11,565 nucleotides of DNA, from assembly GCA_028692205.1 (NCBI GenBank), contig JAQUXV010000052.1, positions 1 to 11,565 of the forward strand, in the 5' to 3' direction. Shown here piece by piece: positions 1 to 7,533 of this stretch (its first letter is position 1; each line of letters starts with the position of its first letter). This stretch comes from Eubacteriales bacterium. Its GTDB lineage: Bacteria; Bacillota_A; Clostridia; Christensenellales; Aristaeellaceae. The position numbers and the translations under genes were made by a program. The notes under the pieces were generated by a model that was not told the DNA's origin, ran no database searches, and was given only the letters and a program-made list of their open reading frames with translations.

Positions 1-581
1 GTCAGCTGGTGAAACCCTTTGTGGAAACCCTCCTCCGTCGTGAAACGGAAGTTGCTGAACCAATCGTAAAAGCGCGAGCCGGTGCCCATGAAACCGATGG
101 CCACCACGTACCGGCCGTTGCCTGCGGGATGCAGCATGGTAACGGCCTTGATGGTATCGCTTCGCTCCCGCTGCCGTAGCGCGCCCGCGACCTGCGAAAG
201 CGGGTTGTACTCCTTCATCGCCAGCCGGGCGCGCGCGAGTTTCCAGTTGTTGATTAAACCGCGGATGCGCTCGCTGCCCGCGCTCTCGCTTTCGCCGATG
301 GTTACGCCGCTCTCAAGGCGGTTATCCACCTGAATGGAAATATCTGTCCAGCCCGCGCGCATCCAGGGGTCCAGGTCGAGGGTATAGGTCATATAAGCCA
401 GTTCCAGCGAGAGTTTCAGCGCTGTTTCGTCCAGCGGCGGGCGCACCCGGCCAAACGGGCCCGCGACGGGCGGCAGGCGAAGGCGGCGGACATCGTTCAG
501 CGGGACGCCCGTCAAACGTCCGCGCTCGGGCTCGCCGGAAGCGTCCGGCCGACGACGGCCGGAACGGGGGATGGTGTGCAT
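1..581 (-). CDS. Class 3 lipase-like protein, N-terminal part (cut by window edge)
   Basis: An open minus-strand frame starts at the ATG at 581-579 and runs off the left edge after 193 complete codons, so the C-terminus is missing. The start is preceded by AGGAAGA (587-593), five bases upstream. Residues 1-50 are rich in Arg, Pro and Gly and look disordered; from about residue 51 the protein is helical (ETALKLSLELAYMTYTLDL). Residues 158-193 read YVVAIGFMGTGSRFYDW followed by a segment ending GFHKGFHQL. This resembles the strand, FRGT-like turn, DW and HKGF elements near the start of class 3 lipase (alpha/beta hydrolase) domains. The nucleophile motif (GxSxG) would lie further on and is not visible, so catalytic activity cannot be judged. 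No signal peptide is seen. It is transcribed away from galM. Lipase family is my best call; a non-enzymatic relative is possible. Confidence 0.6.
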   Translation of the reverse strand, partial: MHTIPRSGRRRPDASGEPERGRLTGVPLNDVRRLRLPPVAGPFGRVRPPLDETALKLSLELAYMTYTLDLDPWMRAGWTDISIQVDNRLESGVTIGESESAGSERIRGLINNWKLARARLAMKEYNPLSQVAGALRQRERSDTIKAVTMLHPAGNGRYVVAIGFMGTGSRFYDWFSNFRFTTEEGFHKGFHQL

Positions 582-651
582 GGCACTCTTCCTTTGCTCA
601 GTAAAAGTGATAAGTTCCTATAAAACAGAAGGATATCCGTATCAACGGTTC

Positions 652-681
652 AGTATACCACAAGCGGCTAAAACCGCACAA
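652..681 (-). promoter_or_regulatory. Predicted promoter of the lipase-like gene
   Basis: Read on the minus strand there is TTGTGC (676-681), an 18-base spacer and TATACT (652-657). The -10 is preceded by TGG, giving an extended -10. Transcription would start near 645, leaving a leader of about 60 bases before the ATG at 581. Matched by eye to the sigma-A consensus. Confidence 0.5.
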
Positions 682-714
682 GCGCGGGCGTTCCCGCCGG
701 GCGTGAAATGCGGC

Positions 715-743
715 TTGCCCTCGCGGAAAGGTTGCGTTATACT
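715..743 (+). promoter_or_regulatory. Predicted promoter of galM
   Basis: TTGCCC (715-720), a 17-base spacer and TATACT (738-743) fit the sigma-A consensus well. The start would be near 750, giving a leader of about 130 bases before galM. The leader has a direct repeat of TGCAGT near 823-838 but no riboswitch I recognise. A short GCGGG/CCCGC dyad (684-697) lies between this promoter and the divergent one and could be an operator. Confidence 0.55.
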
Positions 744-878
744 GTGCATAGCGTTGCAAACGGACGGTTTTTGCTAAGCGGGGCAGCCGGACACACGCTG
801 CTTTACGGCGGCGGGGAAGTTTGCAGTAACGTATGCAGTTGAATAACCATCAATCCTCAGGAAGGAAGGTAAAGTTTA

Positions 879-1934
879 ATGAGCATTACCACCAAACCAT
901 ACGGCAGAGATCAATACGGCAATCCCGCAACGGAATATACGCTCACCAATTCGAAGGGCGCTAGCGTATCCATCCTCGATTTCGGGGGGATTATTACCCG
1001 CCTGGTCGTGCCCGACCGCGACGGCAATCCGGGCGACATTGCCCTCGGCTATGACGACGCGAAGGCTTACACGAAGGACAGCGGCAGCATGGGCGCGCTG
1101 ATCGGCCGCGTGGGCAACCGCATTAAAGACGCAAAGTTCGTGCTGGAAGGGCAAACCTATCCGCTGGACGCCAACAACGGCCCCAACTGCCTCCACGGCG
1201 GGCTGGAAGGCTTCAACCTGCGCATGTGGAAGGCAATGCCCGATGAAGGCGAAGGGTCGGACATGCTGAACCTTACGCTGGTCAGCCCGGACGGCGATCA
1301 GGGTTTTCCGGGCGAAATGAAGGTGGACGTGCGCTATACGTTTGACGATCAGAACACGCTGAGCATCGAATACCGCGCCGTAACCAGCAAGAAGACCATC
1401 ATCAACCTGACCAACCACGCCTATTTCAACCTCGACGGACACGACGCGCCTTCGGTGAAGGATTTGGAGCTGCAGGTGTTTGCCGAATCTATTACGGAAC
1501 TGGGCGAAGGGCTGATTCCCACCGGCAGGCTGATCCCCCAGCGGGAAACCGCCATCAATTTTGAGCAGCCCACGCGCGTCGGCGATGTGCTGGCCCATAC
1601 CGAGACCGACCCCGCCATGAAGGCGGCCGGCGGCGTGGACTGCAATTATTGCCCCGGCTACGACGGCCAGTTCAAGTGCGTCGCCGCGCTCTATTCGCCG
1701 AAAACCGGCCGCGAAATGAAAGTGTACACCGATATGCCGGGTGTGCAGGTGTACACCGGGCAGGGCCTGCACCAGATGGGTAAAGACGGCGTGCAGTACC
1801 GCCCCTACAGTGGCCTCTGCCTGGAAACGCAGCGTTACCCCGACGCGATCCACAACCCGCAGTTCCCAAGCTTCGTGCTCAAACCCGAGGAAATTTACTT
1901 TACCCGCACCGATTATCGTTTCGGCATCCGCTGA
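879..1934 (+). CDS. galM: Aldose 1-epimerase (mutarotase)
   Basis: A cytoplasmic 351-residue protein of normal GalM length, with no signal peptide. GalM interconverts the alpha and beta anomers of hexoses such as galactose and glucose, supplying the anomer needed by downstream kinases. All five residues known from the Lactococcus enzyme have clear counterparts at nearly constant offset: Arg81 in GRVGNRI, His106 in NCLHGG, the catalytic acid His180 in NLTNHAYFNL, Asp254 in GGVDCNY and the catalytic base Glu316 in CLETQRYPD. The C-terminal signature NPQFPSF is present. The ATG at 879 follows a good purine-rich site (AGGAAGGAAGGT, 859-870). The gene has its own promoter (715-743) and terminator (1946-1989), so it appears monocistronic. 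Its presence near a sugar ABC operon fits hexose use, but co-regulation is not shown. The family call is secure; the preferred sugar is not. Confidence 0.95.
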   Translation: MSITTKPYGRDQYGNPATEYTLTNSKGASVSILDFGGIITRLVVPDRDGNPGDIALGYDDAKAYTKDSGSMGALIGRVGNRIKDAKFVLEGQTYPLDANNGPNCLHGGLEGFNLRMWKAMPDEGEGSDMLNLTLVSPDGDQGFPGEMKVDVRYTFDDQNTLSIEYRAVTSKKTIINLTNHAYFNLDGHDAPSVKDLELQVFAESITELGEGLIPTGRLIPQRETAINFEQPTRVGDVLAHTETDPAMKAAGGVDCNYCPGYDGQFKCVAALYSPKTGREMKVYTDMPGVQVYTGQGLHQMGKDGVQYRPYSGLCLETQRYPDAIHNPQFPSFVLKPEEIYFTRTDYRFGIR

Positions 1935-1945
1935 TCTGTTTTCCG

Positions 1946-1989
1946 CGCGGCCGCCGCGTGCCTGAACCGGCACACGGCGGCCGCGTTTT
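1946..1989 (+). terminator. Intrinsic terminator of galM
   Basis: A 17-bp stem (1946-1962 with 1969-1985, one mismatch) closes a six-base loop (TGAACC) and is followed by TTTT (1986-1989). It begins 12 bases after the galM stop. The stem is very GC-rich and the T-tract short, but position and form fit a rho-independent terminator. Confidence 0.8.
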
Positions 1990-2191
1990 GCGTATGCATG
2001 GATGCGGGAATGCCGTGGATGCGGCGGCGGAACCGACGACTCAAACGGGAAGAGCGTCGGCAACCCCGGCGCCCCGGAGGCTTCCGGGCCGGGAACGGGC
2101 AACGTATCACATCGGGCACGTTGTGAACCGCGACCCGACAACCCGGACAAAAGGGTGCAAGAAGGGACAGGCTTTTGCCTCACGCCAGCGA

Positions 2192-2216
2192 TATACTATG
2201 CCTGAACGGAGGGGAG
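2192..2216 (+). promoter_or_regulatory. Possible -10 element and ribosome binding site of the AraC/GyrI gene
   Basis: TATACT (2192-2197) is a good -10, but no convincing -35 lies 16-18 bases upstream; the nearest TTGCCT (2175-2180) is only 11 bases away. Transcription from here would start near 2204. GGAGGGGAG (2208-2216) is a strong Shine-Dalgarno site just before the ATG at 2220 and decides that start over the in-frame TTG at 2175, which has no site. The rest of the 1990-2191 gap shows nothing I recognise. Confidence 0.4.
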
Positions 2217-2219
2217 ACC

Positions 2220-3062
2220 ATGGAGTGGATTGCCGGACTGAACCGTGTTCTGCGCTATGTGGAGGAGCATCTGACGGATCCGGACCTGTCGGTGGAAACG
2301 CTTTCCCGGGTGGGCGCGTATTCCAGCTTCTACCTGCAGCGGGTGTTTTATATCCTGACGGAGATATCCCTGTCGGATTATATTCGCCAGCGGCGGCTTT
2401 CCATGGCCGGGCAGGAATTGCAGGCGACCGGCGCAAAGGTGATCGACGTGGCCCTGAAATACGGGTATGAGACGCCGGAAAGCTTTCAGAAGGCTTTTCG
2501 GCGCTTCCACGGCGTAACGCCTTCGGCCGCGCAGCGGTCGCGCGTGCAGCTGCGCTACATCAACCCCCTTCAGATTCAAGTGAAATTGACGGGAGGCAGC
2601 ATCATGGATTATTCATTGGAAACGCTGGGCGGGATGACGGTTATAGGGCTTGGACGCAAGTTCAACTACGAGGACGCTTTGAAGAAGATTCCCGGGTTCT
2701 GGGACGAGTATTATCAAAAGGGGCTGAACCAGCAGGTGCCGGGGATGATCGGCGTCTGTTTCGATAACGACGACGGCCCCGACTTCACCTACCTGATCGG
2801 CTCCTTCTGCGAGCCGGACGCGGCCGTGCCCGAAGGGTTCGAAAAGCACACCATCGCGCCGTACACCTGGGCGAAGTTCCGTGCCGTGGGGCCGATGCCC
2901 GACGCCCTGCAGAAGGTGAACCGGCAGATCTTCACCGAGTGGCTGCCCAACAACAGCGACTTCGATCTGGCCGAAGGCGTGAACATCGAGTACTACACCG
3001 AGGGCGATATGCAGGCAAAAGACTACGAAAGCGAGATCTGGCTGCCGGTTCGCGCCAAGTAA
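2220..3062 (+). CDS. AraC-family regulator with C-terminal GyrI-like effector domain (Rob/SoxS-like)
   Basis: A 280-residue predicted transcription factor. Residues ~8-112 form an AraC-type double helix-turn-helix: the first around LSVETLSRVGAYSSFYLQRVF (23-43), the second around VIDVALKYGYETPESFQKAF (74-93), followed by the family hallmark FHGVTPSAAQR. Residues ~128-278 resemble the GyrI-like / effector-binding domain, ending in the typical pattern of a Glu-Tyr-Tyr strand (EYYTEGD) and a final EIWLPV strand. This order (HTH first, GyrI domain second) is that of Rob and many clostridial multidrug or stress regulators, where the second domain binds hydrophobic small molecules. I chose the ATG at 2220 because of the strong ribosome site at 2208-2216; an in-frame TTG at 2175 would add 15 residues without support. 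The gene stands alone between two terminators, so its targets and ligand are unknown. It may act on itself or on distant genes. Confidence 0.85.
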   Translation: MEWIAGLNRVLRYVEEHLTDPDLSVETLSRVGAYSSFYLQRVFYILTEISLSDYIRQRRLSMAGQELQATGAKVIDVALKYGYETPESFQKAFRRFHGVTPSAAQRSRVQLRYINPLQIQVKLTGGSIMDYSLETLGGMTVIGLGRKFNYEDALKKIPGFWDEYYQKGLNQQVPGMIGVCFDNDDGPDFTYLIGSFCEPDAAVPEGFEKHTIAPYTWAKFRAVGPMPDALQKVNRQIFTEWLPNNSDFDLAEGVNIEYYTEGDMQAKDYESEIWLPVRAK

Positions 3063-3098
3063 ACCCCCATTCCCTGCCCGGACAGGGGCAGAACCGGC

Positions 3099-3137
3099 CG
3101 CGGCCATCCCCGCTTATGGGGGCGGCCGCGATTCTTT
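3099..3137 (+). terminator. Intrinsic terminator of the AraC/GyrI gene
   Basis: CGCGGCC (3099-3105) pairs with GGCCGCG (3124-3130), and CCCC (3108-3111) with GGGG (3118-3121), around a six-base loop. Two weak pairs lie between the two helices. ATTCTTT (3131-3137) follows. It starts 37 bases after the stop codon. Confidence 0.7.
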
Positions 3138-3343
3138 GCGTGTTCTGATGTGGACTGTGCCGCCTTTGAAAGCCTCGGATGCTGTATACGGCCGGCTGTC
3201 AACGCCCCGGCCCGGCGAACCGGCGAAGCCGGGCGATACGAAGGCGGCCCGGGGGGGTAATAAACCTGAAAAACAGCCCGGAACAGGGATGTTTTCGGCG
3301 GGTTCGGGGCGTCGCCTACGCAGGTAACCCGTCACATCGCGGC
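3138..3343. other. Non-coding gap with weak hairpins
   Basis: No convincing gene is present; a 63-codon frame from the TTG at 3136 lacks a ribosome site and resembles nothing I know. Three pairings are visible: an 8-bp long-range pair GCCGCCTT (3159-3166) with AAGGCGGC (3241-3248); inside it a 7-bp hairpin GCCCGGC (3210-3216) with GCCGGGC (3228-3234); and a separate dyad AAAACA-g-CCC (3270-3279) with GGG-a-TGTTTT (3286-3295). In DNA this GC-rich such pairs arise often by chance. I recognise no known riboswitch or small RNA. Confidence 0.35.
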
Positions 3344-3372
3344 TTGCGGCGCTTTCAAGTGCGTGATAGAAT
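3344..3372 (+). promoter_or_regulatory. Predicted promoter of the HAD phosphatase gene
   Basis: TTGCGG (3344-3349), exactly 17 bases, then TAGAAT (3367-3372) preceded by TGA (3364-3366), an extended -10. The start would be near 3379, some 22 bases before the ATG. This supports the start at 3401, because any longer protein would begin upstream of the transcript. Confidence 0.65.
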
Positions 3373-3387
3373 GAGTGCGATATTGGC

Positions 3388-3394
3388 AAGGAGG
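3388..3394 (+). promoter_or_regulatory. Ribosome binding site deciding the HAD start
   Basis: AAGGAGG is a near-perfect Shine-Dalgarno site six bases before the ATG at 3401. It rules out the longer in-frame reading from 3179. Confidence 0.85.
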
Positions 3395-3400
3395 CGCACA

Positions 3401-4006
3401 ATGATCCGCAATATTGTATTCGACATGGGCATGGTGCTGATGGACTACCACCCGCTGACGGCGTGCCGCGATGTGGCGCCCGACGAGGAAAGCGCGCTGA
3501 AACTGAAAGCAGCCCTGTTTGATAACCCGGAATGGTTTCGGCTGGACGACGGAACGCTGCTGTTGGAGGAGCTGGCCCGCCGCGCACAGGCCTGTTTGGC
3601 CGAAGAGAAACTGCGCCCGCTGATCCGGCGGCTGGCGGAGGGCATTCCCGAAAACATATTGTCCCCCATACCCGGTATGGCTGAAACGGTGGATTGGGTG
3701 ATGGAGGCCGGGTACCGCGTGTACCTGCTTTCCAACGCCAGTCTGGAAGTCAGCCGCCGCCGCGACATGATCCCCCGCATCGACAAGTTTGACGGCGTCA
3801 TCTTTTCGGCGGACGAGAAGGCCGTTAAGCCCAACCCGACCCTGTACCGCCGGCTGACCGACCGCTTTTCGCTTGTGCCGCAGGAGTGCTTTTTTATCGA
3901 CGACAATGCCGATAACGTGCAGGGCGCGCGGAATCTGGGCTGGTCGGCGTACCTGTTTGACGGGGATATCCCGGCGCTGCGCCGAGCGCTGGAGGGGCTG
4001 AAATAA
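3401..4006 (+). CDS. HAD-superfamily phosphatase (YihX-like)
   Basis: A 201-residue cytoplasmic hydrolase. Motif I is VFDMGMVLMDY, with nucleophile Asp8. The second Asp of the usual DxD is Gly10, as in the FDLGNV form of YihX-like members. The helical cap follows (about residues 15-90). Motif II is LLSNAS (Ser111), motif III Lys143 in KPNPTLYRRL, and motif IV IDDNADN with Asp167 and Asp168 for magnesium. All catalytic elements are present and the length is normal, so the enzyme should be active. Relatives dephosphorylate sugar phosphates (E. coli YihX acts on alpha-D-glucose 1-phosphate), other small phosphate esters or haloacids, so the substrate is open. The ATG at 3401 is set by AAGGAGG six bases upstream and by a promoter starting transcription near 3379. 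The gene is monocistronic, ended by a perfect terminator, and convergent with the sensor kinase. A link to the nearby sugar genes is inference only. Confidence 0.85.
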   Translation: MIRNIVFDMGMVLMDYHPLTACRDVAPDEESALKLKAALFDNPEWFRLDDGTLLLEELARRAQACLAEEKLRPLIRRLAEGIPENILSPIPGMAETVDWVMEAGYRVYLLSNASLEVSRRRDMIPRIDKFDGVIFSADEKAVKPNPTLYRRLTDRFSLVPQECFFIDDNADNVQGARNLGWSAYLFDGDIPALRRALEGLK

Positions 4007-4036
4007 TCCGATGCCTGAACGGACAGGCGATAACAG

Positions 4037-4079
4037 CAGGCGGGAACCATTTCATCCAAATGGTTCCCGCCTGTTTTTT
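4037..4079 (+). terminator. Strong intrinsic terminator after the HAD gene
   Basis: A perfect 16-bp stem (CAGGCGGGAACCATTT at 4037-4052 with 4058-4073), a five-base loop and six T (4074-4079). It begins 30 bases after the stop. It lies between convergent genes; on the minus strand the hairpin is not followed by a T-tract, so it would end the kinase transcript less well. No separate terminator is evident between 4080 and the kinase stop at 4171. Confidence 0.92.
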
Positions 4080-4170
4080 GTTCGGTTGCCGGAGAAAAAC
4101 ACGCGTCGGTCGGCCGTGCGTGCATAAGTCGGGAGTGTGCTTGTGTCTGCGCGGCAGAACCGCGGAACGC

Positions 4171-5901
4171 TCAGCCGTTGTTTTTGCTCAAGAATCGCAG
4201 AGTAACCACCGTTCCCTTGCCCGGCGCGCTTTCAATTTGCAGGCAATCGCTCTTCCCGTACAGGTAGTACAGGCGTCCCCGCACGTTCGCAAGCCCGATG
4301 CGCCTGCCGCGCTCCTCCCCGACGGGTGTGAGCGCGCTTAACCGCTGCAGCTGCTCCTCGTCCATGCCGTGGCCGTTGTCGGATACCGCAACCGCGATGT
4401 CCTCGCCGTCCCGGTATACGCGCACCACAATCTCGCCGTTAATCTCGCCCGTGTCTTCGTTAATCAGGCCGTGAAGCAGGCAATTCTCCACCAGCGGCTC
4501 AATCATGTTTTTAGGGATCTGCTCCTCAAGCAGCGAATCGTCCACATCCCAGCGGAAAACCAGGTCGCCCTCGTACATATATTTCTGGATAATGATGTAC
4601 TGATCCACCACCGCCATCTCCTTGGCGACGGTGTCGGTGTTCTGAATATCGCTTACGCGCAGGCGGTCGCGCAGAATCGCCATCAGCGCCGTGTTGACGG
4701 CGATCACGTCGTCGCAGCGGTTTTTGCGAGCCAGATAGTTGATGCTGGTGATGGTGTTGAAGATGAAATGCGGGTCGATCTGGCTGACCAGCAGGCTAAA
4801 GAGGATTTGCTGCTTTTGCTTCTCTTTCTGGGCGTTGGCGCGGATGTACTGCTTCATGTCGTCCAGCATTTTGTTGTAGGAGGTTCCCAGCATCCCAATT
4901 TCGTCATCGCGGTTGAACGCCACCCGGCAGGACAGATCGCCCTTGGCCGCGCGGTCCATCTGCTTGGAAAGGGAGATCACCGGCCGCGCGATGGAATTGA
5001 TGGTGGTGGAAGCCGCAAACATGGTTAGCAGCAGAAAAATCAGCAGAATAATCAACAGCTCGATCATGTAGGGCACCAGCGTGTTGATGATGGAGCTGTT
5101 GGATACGAAGGATACGATGCTCCAGTTGTTGCGCACCGATTTTCGCGTAAAGGCAATACCCTTGCCCTGCAGCTCCACCGTGCCGGATTTGCCCGTCGGC
5201 TGTATACCGGCAAGGCTGTCCGCCCATGCACTGTCGCCGGAGCTGTAAAAAGGCTGGTCGTCCGCATCCAGCAGCATAAAGTAGTCCAAATTGCGATCTC
5301 CGATGGACGCCGCATCGAACAGATCGTCGTTCAGGGTTACCAGCACGGTGAACGTACACCAGCGGTTATGCTGGAAAAAGTTGCGGACATACGCAACCGT
5401 ATAGTAGGTTTGGTGGTTAATGACAACCTGATAAACTGAGGAGAAGGAGCGTCCGAACTGCGCCTCGTGAATGCGCTTGTACCACGAGGAATTCAGCAGC
5501 GCCAGATCGGTTTCGGTGGTCTTGCTGATGGAGTCCAGCGGCCCGGCCCCGTCGGATTCCAGCAAAATCGCCCGGATAACGCCCTCGTAGCTGGTCAGGC
5601 CGTTGAGCGCAAGCGAAGCCAGCCCCTCGTTGGAAGGGTTGGGATCGATCCAGTACTGCTGCACGGCGCTGTTCTGCTCCACCGAAACGGCCAGCGACTC
5701 CGTAAAATCTTCCACGTAGCTGGTCACATCCTCCAGCTGGCGGATAATCTCCTCGTTGCTCTTTTCAGCGGCTGCAACCGCCTCCCGCCGCAGATGGGGA
5801 ACGAAAATCACAAACGACAGCAGCAGCGACACGATAAACGTGATAATGCCGATCCAGATCAGCTGAAACAACAGCTTTTTGCGGATGGAGCGTCCTTTCA
5901 T
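4171..5901 (-). CDS. Sensor histidine kinase, YesM-like (HPK7 / LytS-type)
   Basis: A 576-residue membrane sensor kinase, partner of the response regulator at 5898-7457. Order: membrane segment ~12-35; extracytoplasmic sensing region ~36-273, possibly Cache-like; membrane segment ~274-297; HAMP linker ~298-350 (RPVISLSKQMDRAAKGDLS, then DDEIGMLGTSYNKM); a charged helix; and the His_kinase domain with phospho-acceptor His378 in SQIDPHFIFNTI, the hallmark of this class. The ATPase domain has the N-box around Asn473 (EPLVENCLLHG), the G1 box DNGHGM (508-513) and the G2 box IGLANVRGRL (535-544). All parts needed for autophosphorylation are visible. The ATG at 5901 overlaps the regulator's TGA by four bases (ATGA), which implies translational coupling; GAGGTG lies eight bases upstream inside the regulator gene. 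YesM-type kinases usually sense carbohydrates, sometimes through a binding protein. The ligand here is unknown, but the divergent sugar transporter is the likely target. Confidence 0.93.
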   Translation of the reverse strand: MKGRSIRKKLLFQLIWIGIITFIVSLLLSFVIFVPHLRREAVAAAEKSNEEIIRQLEDVTSYVEDFTESLAVSVEQNSAVQQYWIDPNPSNEGLASLALNGLTSYEGVIRAILLESDGAGPLDSISKTTETDLALLNSSWYKRIHEAQFGRSFSSVYQVVINHQTYYTVAYVRNFFQHNRWCTFTVLVTLNDDLFDAASIGDRNLDYFMLLDADDQPFYSSGDSAWADSLAGIQPTGKSGTVELQGKGIAFTRKSVRNNWSIVSFVSNSSIINTLVPYMIELLIILLIFLLLTMFAASTTINSIARPVISLSKQMDRAAKGDLSCRVAFNRDDEIGMLGTSYNKMLDDMKQYIRANAQKEKQKQQILFSLLVSQIDPHFIFNTITSINYLARKNRCDDVIAVNTALMAILRDRLRVSDIQNTDTVAKEMAVVDQYIIIQKYMYEGDLVFRWDVDDSLLEEQIPKNMIEPLVENCLLHGLINEDTGEINGEIVVRVYRDGEDIAVAVSDNGHGMDEEQLQRLSALTPVGEERGRRIGLANVRGRLYYLYGKSDCLQIESAPGKGTVVTLRFLSKNNG

Positions 5902-7457
5902 TCCTGCGGCACCTCGCCCTTTCTGTACTCGTTGGGGTACACGCCCGCAATTTTGAAAAAAGCCTGACTGAAATATTGGCTGGAGGAATACCCCACAGCC
6001 TTATAAACCTCGTTGACTTTCAGGTTGCCCTTACCCAGCAGCTTCTTGGCCGCGTCGATACGCACATTGCTGATGTACCGGCGCAGGGTTGTGCCGGTTT
6101 CCTGCTTGAACTGGGTACACAGGTAGCCTACGCTCATGTTGACGCTCTGGGCGACGTCCGAAAGCGAAAGCTCCGCGTGCTGGTAATGCCGGTGGATGTA
6201 CTGCTTGGCCATGGTTACGGAGGGGGAATAACGCTGATCCTCCGCCTGCCGCTGTTCGCGAACCACCCGCTGCAGGCAGGCGAGCATCCATTCGCAGATG
6301 GACGCGGCCGTGGCCCAGTGCTCCAGATTGCCTTTCAGGCTCAGGTCCGGCCGGTCGCTTTCCGCGGGGAGCGATGCCGTGGAAGCGCGCACAAACGCCA
6401 GCAGCTCCCGGGACAGGCCGTTTAAGTTTTGCAGGTTTCCGGCGTCGCGTACATCCGCATACAGGCTGTGCAGATAAACCGACAGCTTTTCCGTATCCTT
6501 CGCGTCCAGCATTTCGCGCAGCATGTCCCCGTTCAGCGTAACCGGGGTTTCCTGTGCCGGCGGGGCCGGAGGCTCCAGCCGGGTTATGCTGCGGTCGCCC
6601 TCGGTAAAATAGCGGCGGCTGAAGGCGCGCTGGCAGGCGCGCACATTTTCCTTCCACTGGCGCAGGCTTTGGGGCGTGCTGCTCCAGTATACGGTAAACC
6701 GGCGGGCAAACGTATCCCGCAGCGTTTGCGCAACGGCGGCGGCGGACTGCTGCAGCTCCCGGCGCAGCGTGCCCAGCGAGGACTCCTGCATTTCCAGTGT
6801 AATCAGCGCGCGCTGTCCGTCTGTGGGGCAGGCGGCCACGCGCCGGAAGGGGGCGAACTCCTCGCGGTTGAGGCAGCTAACAATGTTTCCCTGGGAGATC
6901 AGATACCCGGCGGGCCAAGGCTCCCCGCTCAGGTTCAGCGGCGTCGCCTGCTCCACCAGCAGAAAGCTGAACCGCTTCTGGAACAGCGCCGGGTCCTCCG
7001 CTTCGGTTACGCGGTCGGCCAGATAGTTTTCCACCAGCTTATCCATCAGGATGTTCTGGTTCTGGCTTTGCCGGTCGATCTGCTCCCGCAGGGACGTCAG
7101 CTTGTCGGTCAGCGACCGGGGAGTGACCTCGCTCTTGATGATATAATCGGTTACGCCGAGGCTGATGGCCGCTTTGGCGTATGTAAAATCCTCATACGCC
7201 GTCAACAGCAGCAGTTTTACCGCCTGATCGAGCTTGCGAATTTCCTGGCAAAGCACAATGCCGTCGATGATGGGCATTTTGATATCGGTAAACACAATTC
7301 GCGGCCTGTATTGCTGAAACCGCGCCAGCGCCTGTTTGCCGTTAAAGGCCTTTGCCACGATGCGAAAACCGAGCGCTTCCCAGTCCACAAGGGTGCTGAA
7401 ATCTTCCAGCGCCAGTTTTTCATCATCCACAATCATAACCGGAATTTTCTCGCTCAT
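5898..7457 (-). CDS. Response regulator, YesN-like (receiver plus AraC-type DNA-binding domain)
   Basis: A 519-residue DNA-binding response regulator. The receiver domain (1-~120) has the acidic pair Asp11-Asp12 (IVDDE), phospho-acceptor Asp58 (FTDIKMP), Thr86 (LLLTAYED) and Lys108 (DYIIKSE). Residues ~125-410 form the long, poorly conserved middle of YesN proteins. Residues ~413-515 are an AraC-type double helix-turn-helix: LSLSDVAQSVNMSVGYLCTQF (431-451) and VNEVYKAVGYSSSQYFSQAF (481-500), then the hallmark GVYPNEYRK. The ATG at 7457 has GAGG five bases upstream. It is first in a two-gene operon with its kinase, and divergent from the ABC operon. It most likely activates the transporter promoter, perhaps through the inverted repeat at 7643-7678, whose centre falls near -43 of that promoter. 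Pairing with the kinase is near certain from the overlap; the target site is inference. Confidence 0.94.
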   Translation of the reverse strand: MSEKIPVMIVDDEKLALEDFSTLVDWEALGFRIVAKAFNGKQALARFQQYRPRIVFTDIKMPIIDGIVLCQEIRKLDQAVKLLLLTAYEDFTYAKAAISLGVTDYIIKSEVTPRSLTDKLTSLREQIDRQSQNQNILMDKLVENYLADRVTEAEDPALFQKRFSFLLVEQATPLNLSGEPWPAGYLISQGNIVSCLNREEFAPFRRVAACPTDGQRALITLEMQESSLGTLRRELQQSAAAVAQTLRDTFARRFTVYWSSTPQSLRQWKENVRACQRAFSRRYFTEGDRSITRLEPPAPPAQETPVTLNGDMLREMLDAKDTEKLSVYLHSLYADVRDAGNLQNLNGLSRELLAFVRASTASLPAESDRPDLSLKGNLEHWATAASICEWMLACLQRVVREQRQAEDQRYSPSVTMAKQYIHRHYQHAELSLSDVAQSVNMSVGYLCTQFKQETGTTLRRYISNVRIDAAKKLLGKGNLKVNEVYKAVGYSSSQYFSQAFFKIAGVYPNEYRKGEVPQE

Positions 7458-7533
7458 GGTATCCTCTCGTCTGTTCGGCCGTCGGGGCCCGCGTAAAAGC
7501 GGCGTTCATACAGGGGGATGATTCCAGTCTTTC

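Noticed and set aside
648..659. Shared 12-mer GTTCAGTATACC at 648-659 and 7595-7606, both upstream of minus-strand genes
   Set aside because: Several 12-base matches are expected by chance in a window this size, and only the first copy sits in a convincing promoter; the second has no TG extension or -35 box.
876..2183. Long open frame (435 codons) on the minus strand across galM
   Set aside because: It mirrors galM, whose five catalytic residues are all present on the plus strand; its protein shows no recognisable domain and the frame has no ribosome site. Long antisense frames are common in GC-rich coding DNA.
3179..3400. N-terminal extension of the HAD protein (start at 3179)
   Set aside because: AAGGAGG six bases before the ATG at 3401, a promoter starting transcription near 3379, and the family's usual N-terminus (MIRNIVFD) all point to the shorter protein.
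3396..3430. Loss of the second Asp in HAD motif I as a sign of an inactive enzyme
   Set aside because: The D-x-G form is normal in YihX-like members, and the other three motifs are intact.
4150..4164. CGCGG-cagaa-CCGCG hairpin just after the kinase stop, as a terminator
   Set aside because: The stem is only 5 bp and no T-tract follows on the minus strand.
6429..7496. 355-codon plus-strand frame across the response regulator gene
   Set aside because: The regulator's receiver and HTH motifs on the minus strand account for the region; the frame lacks a start signal and would read through the divergent leader.
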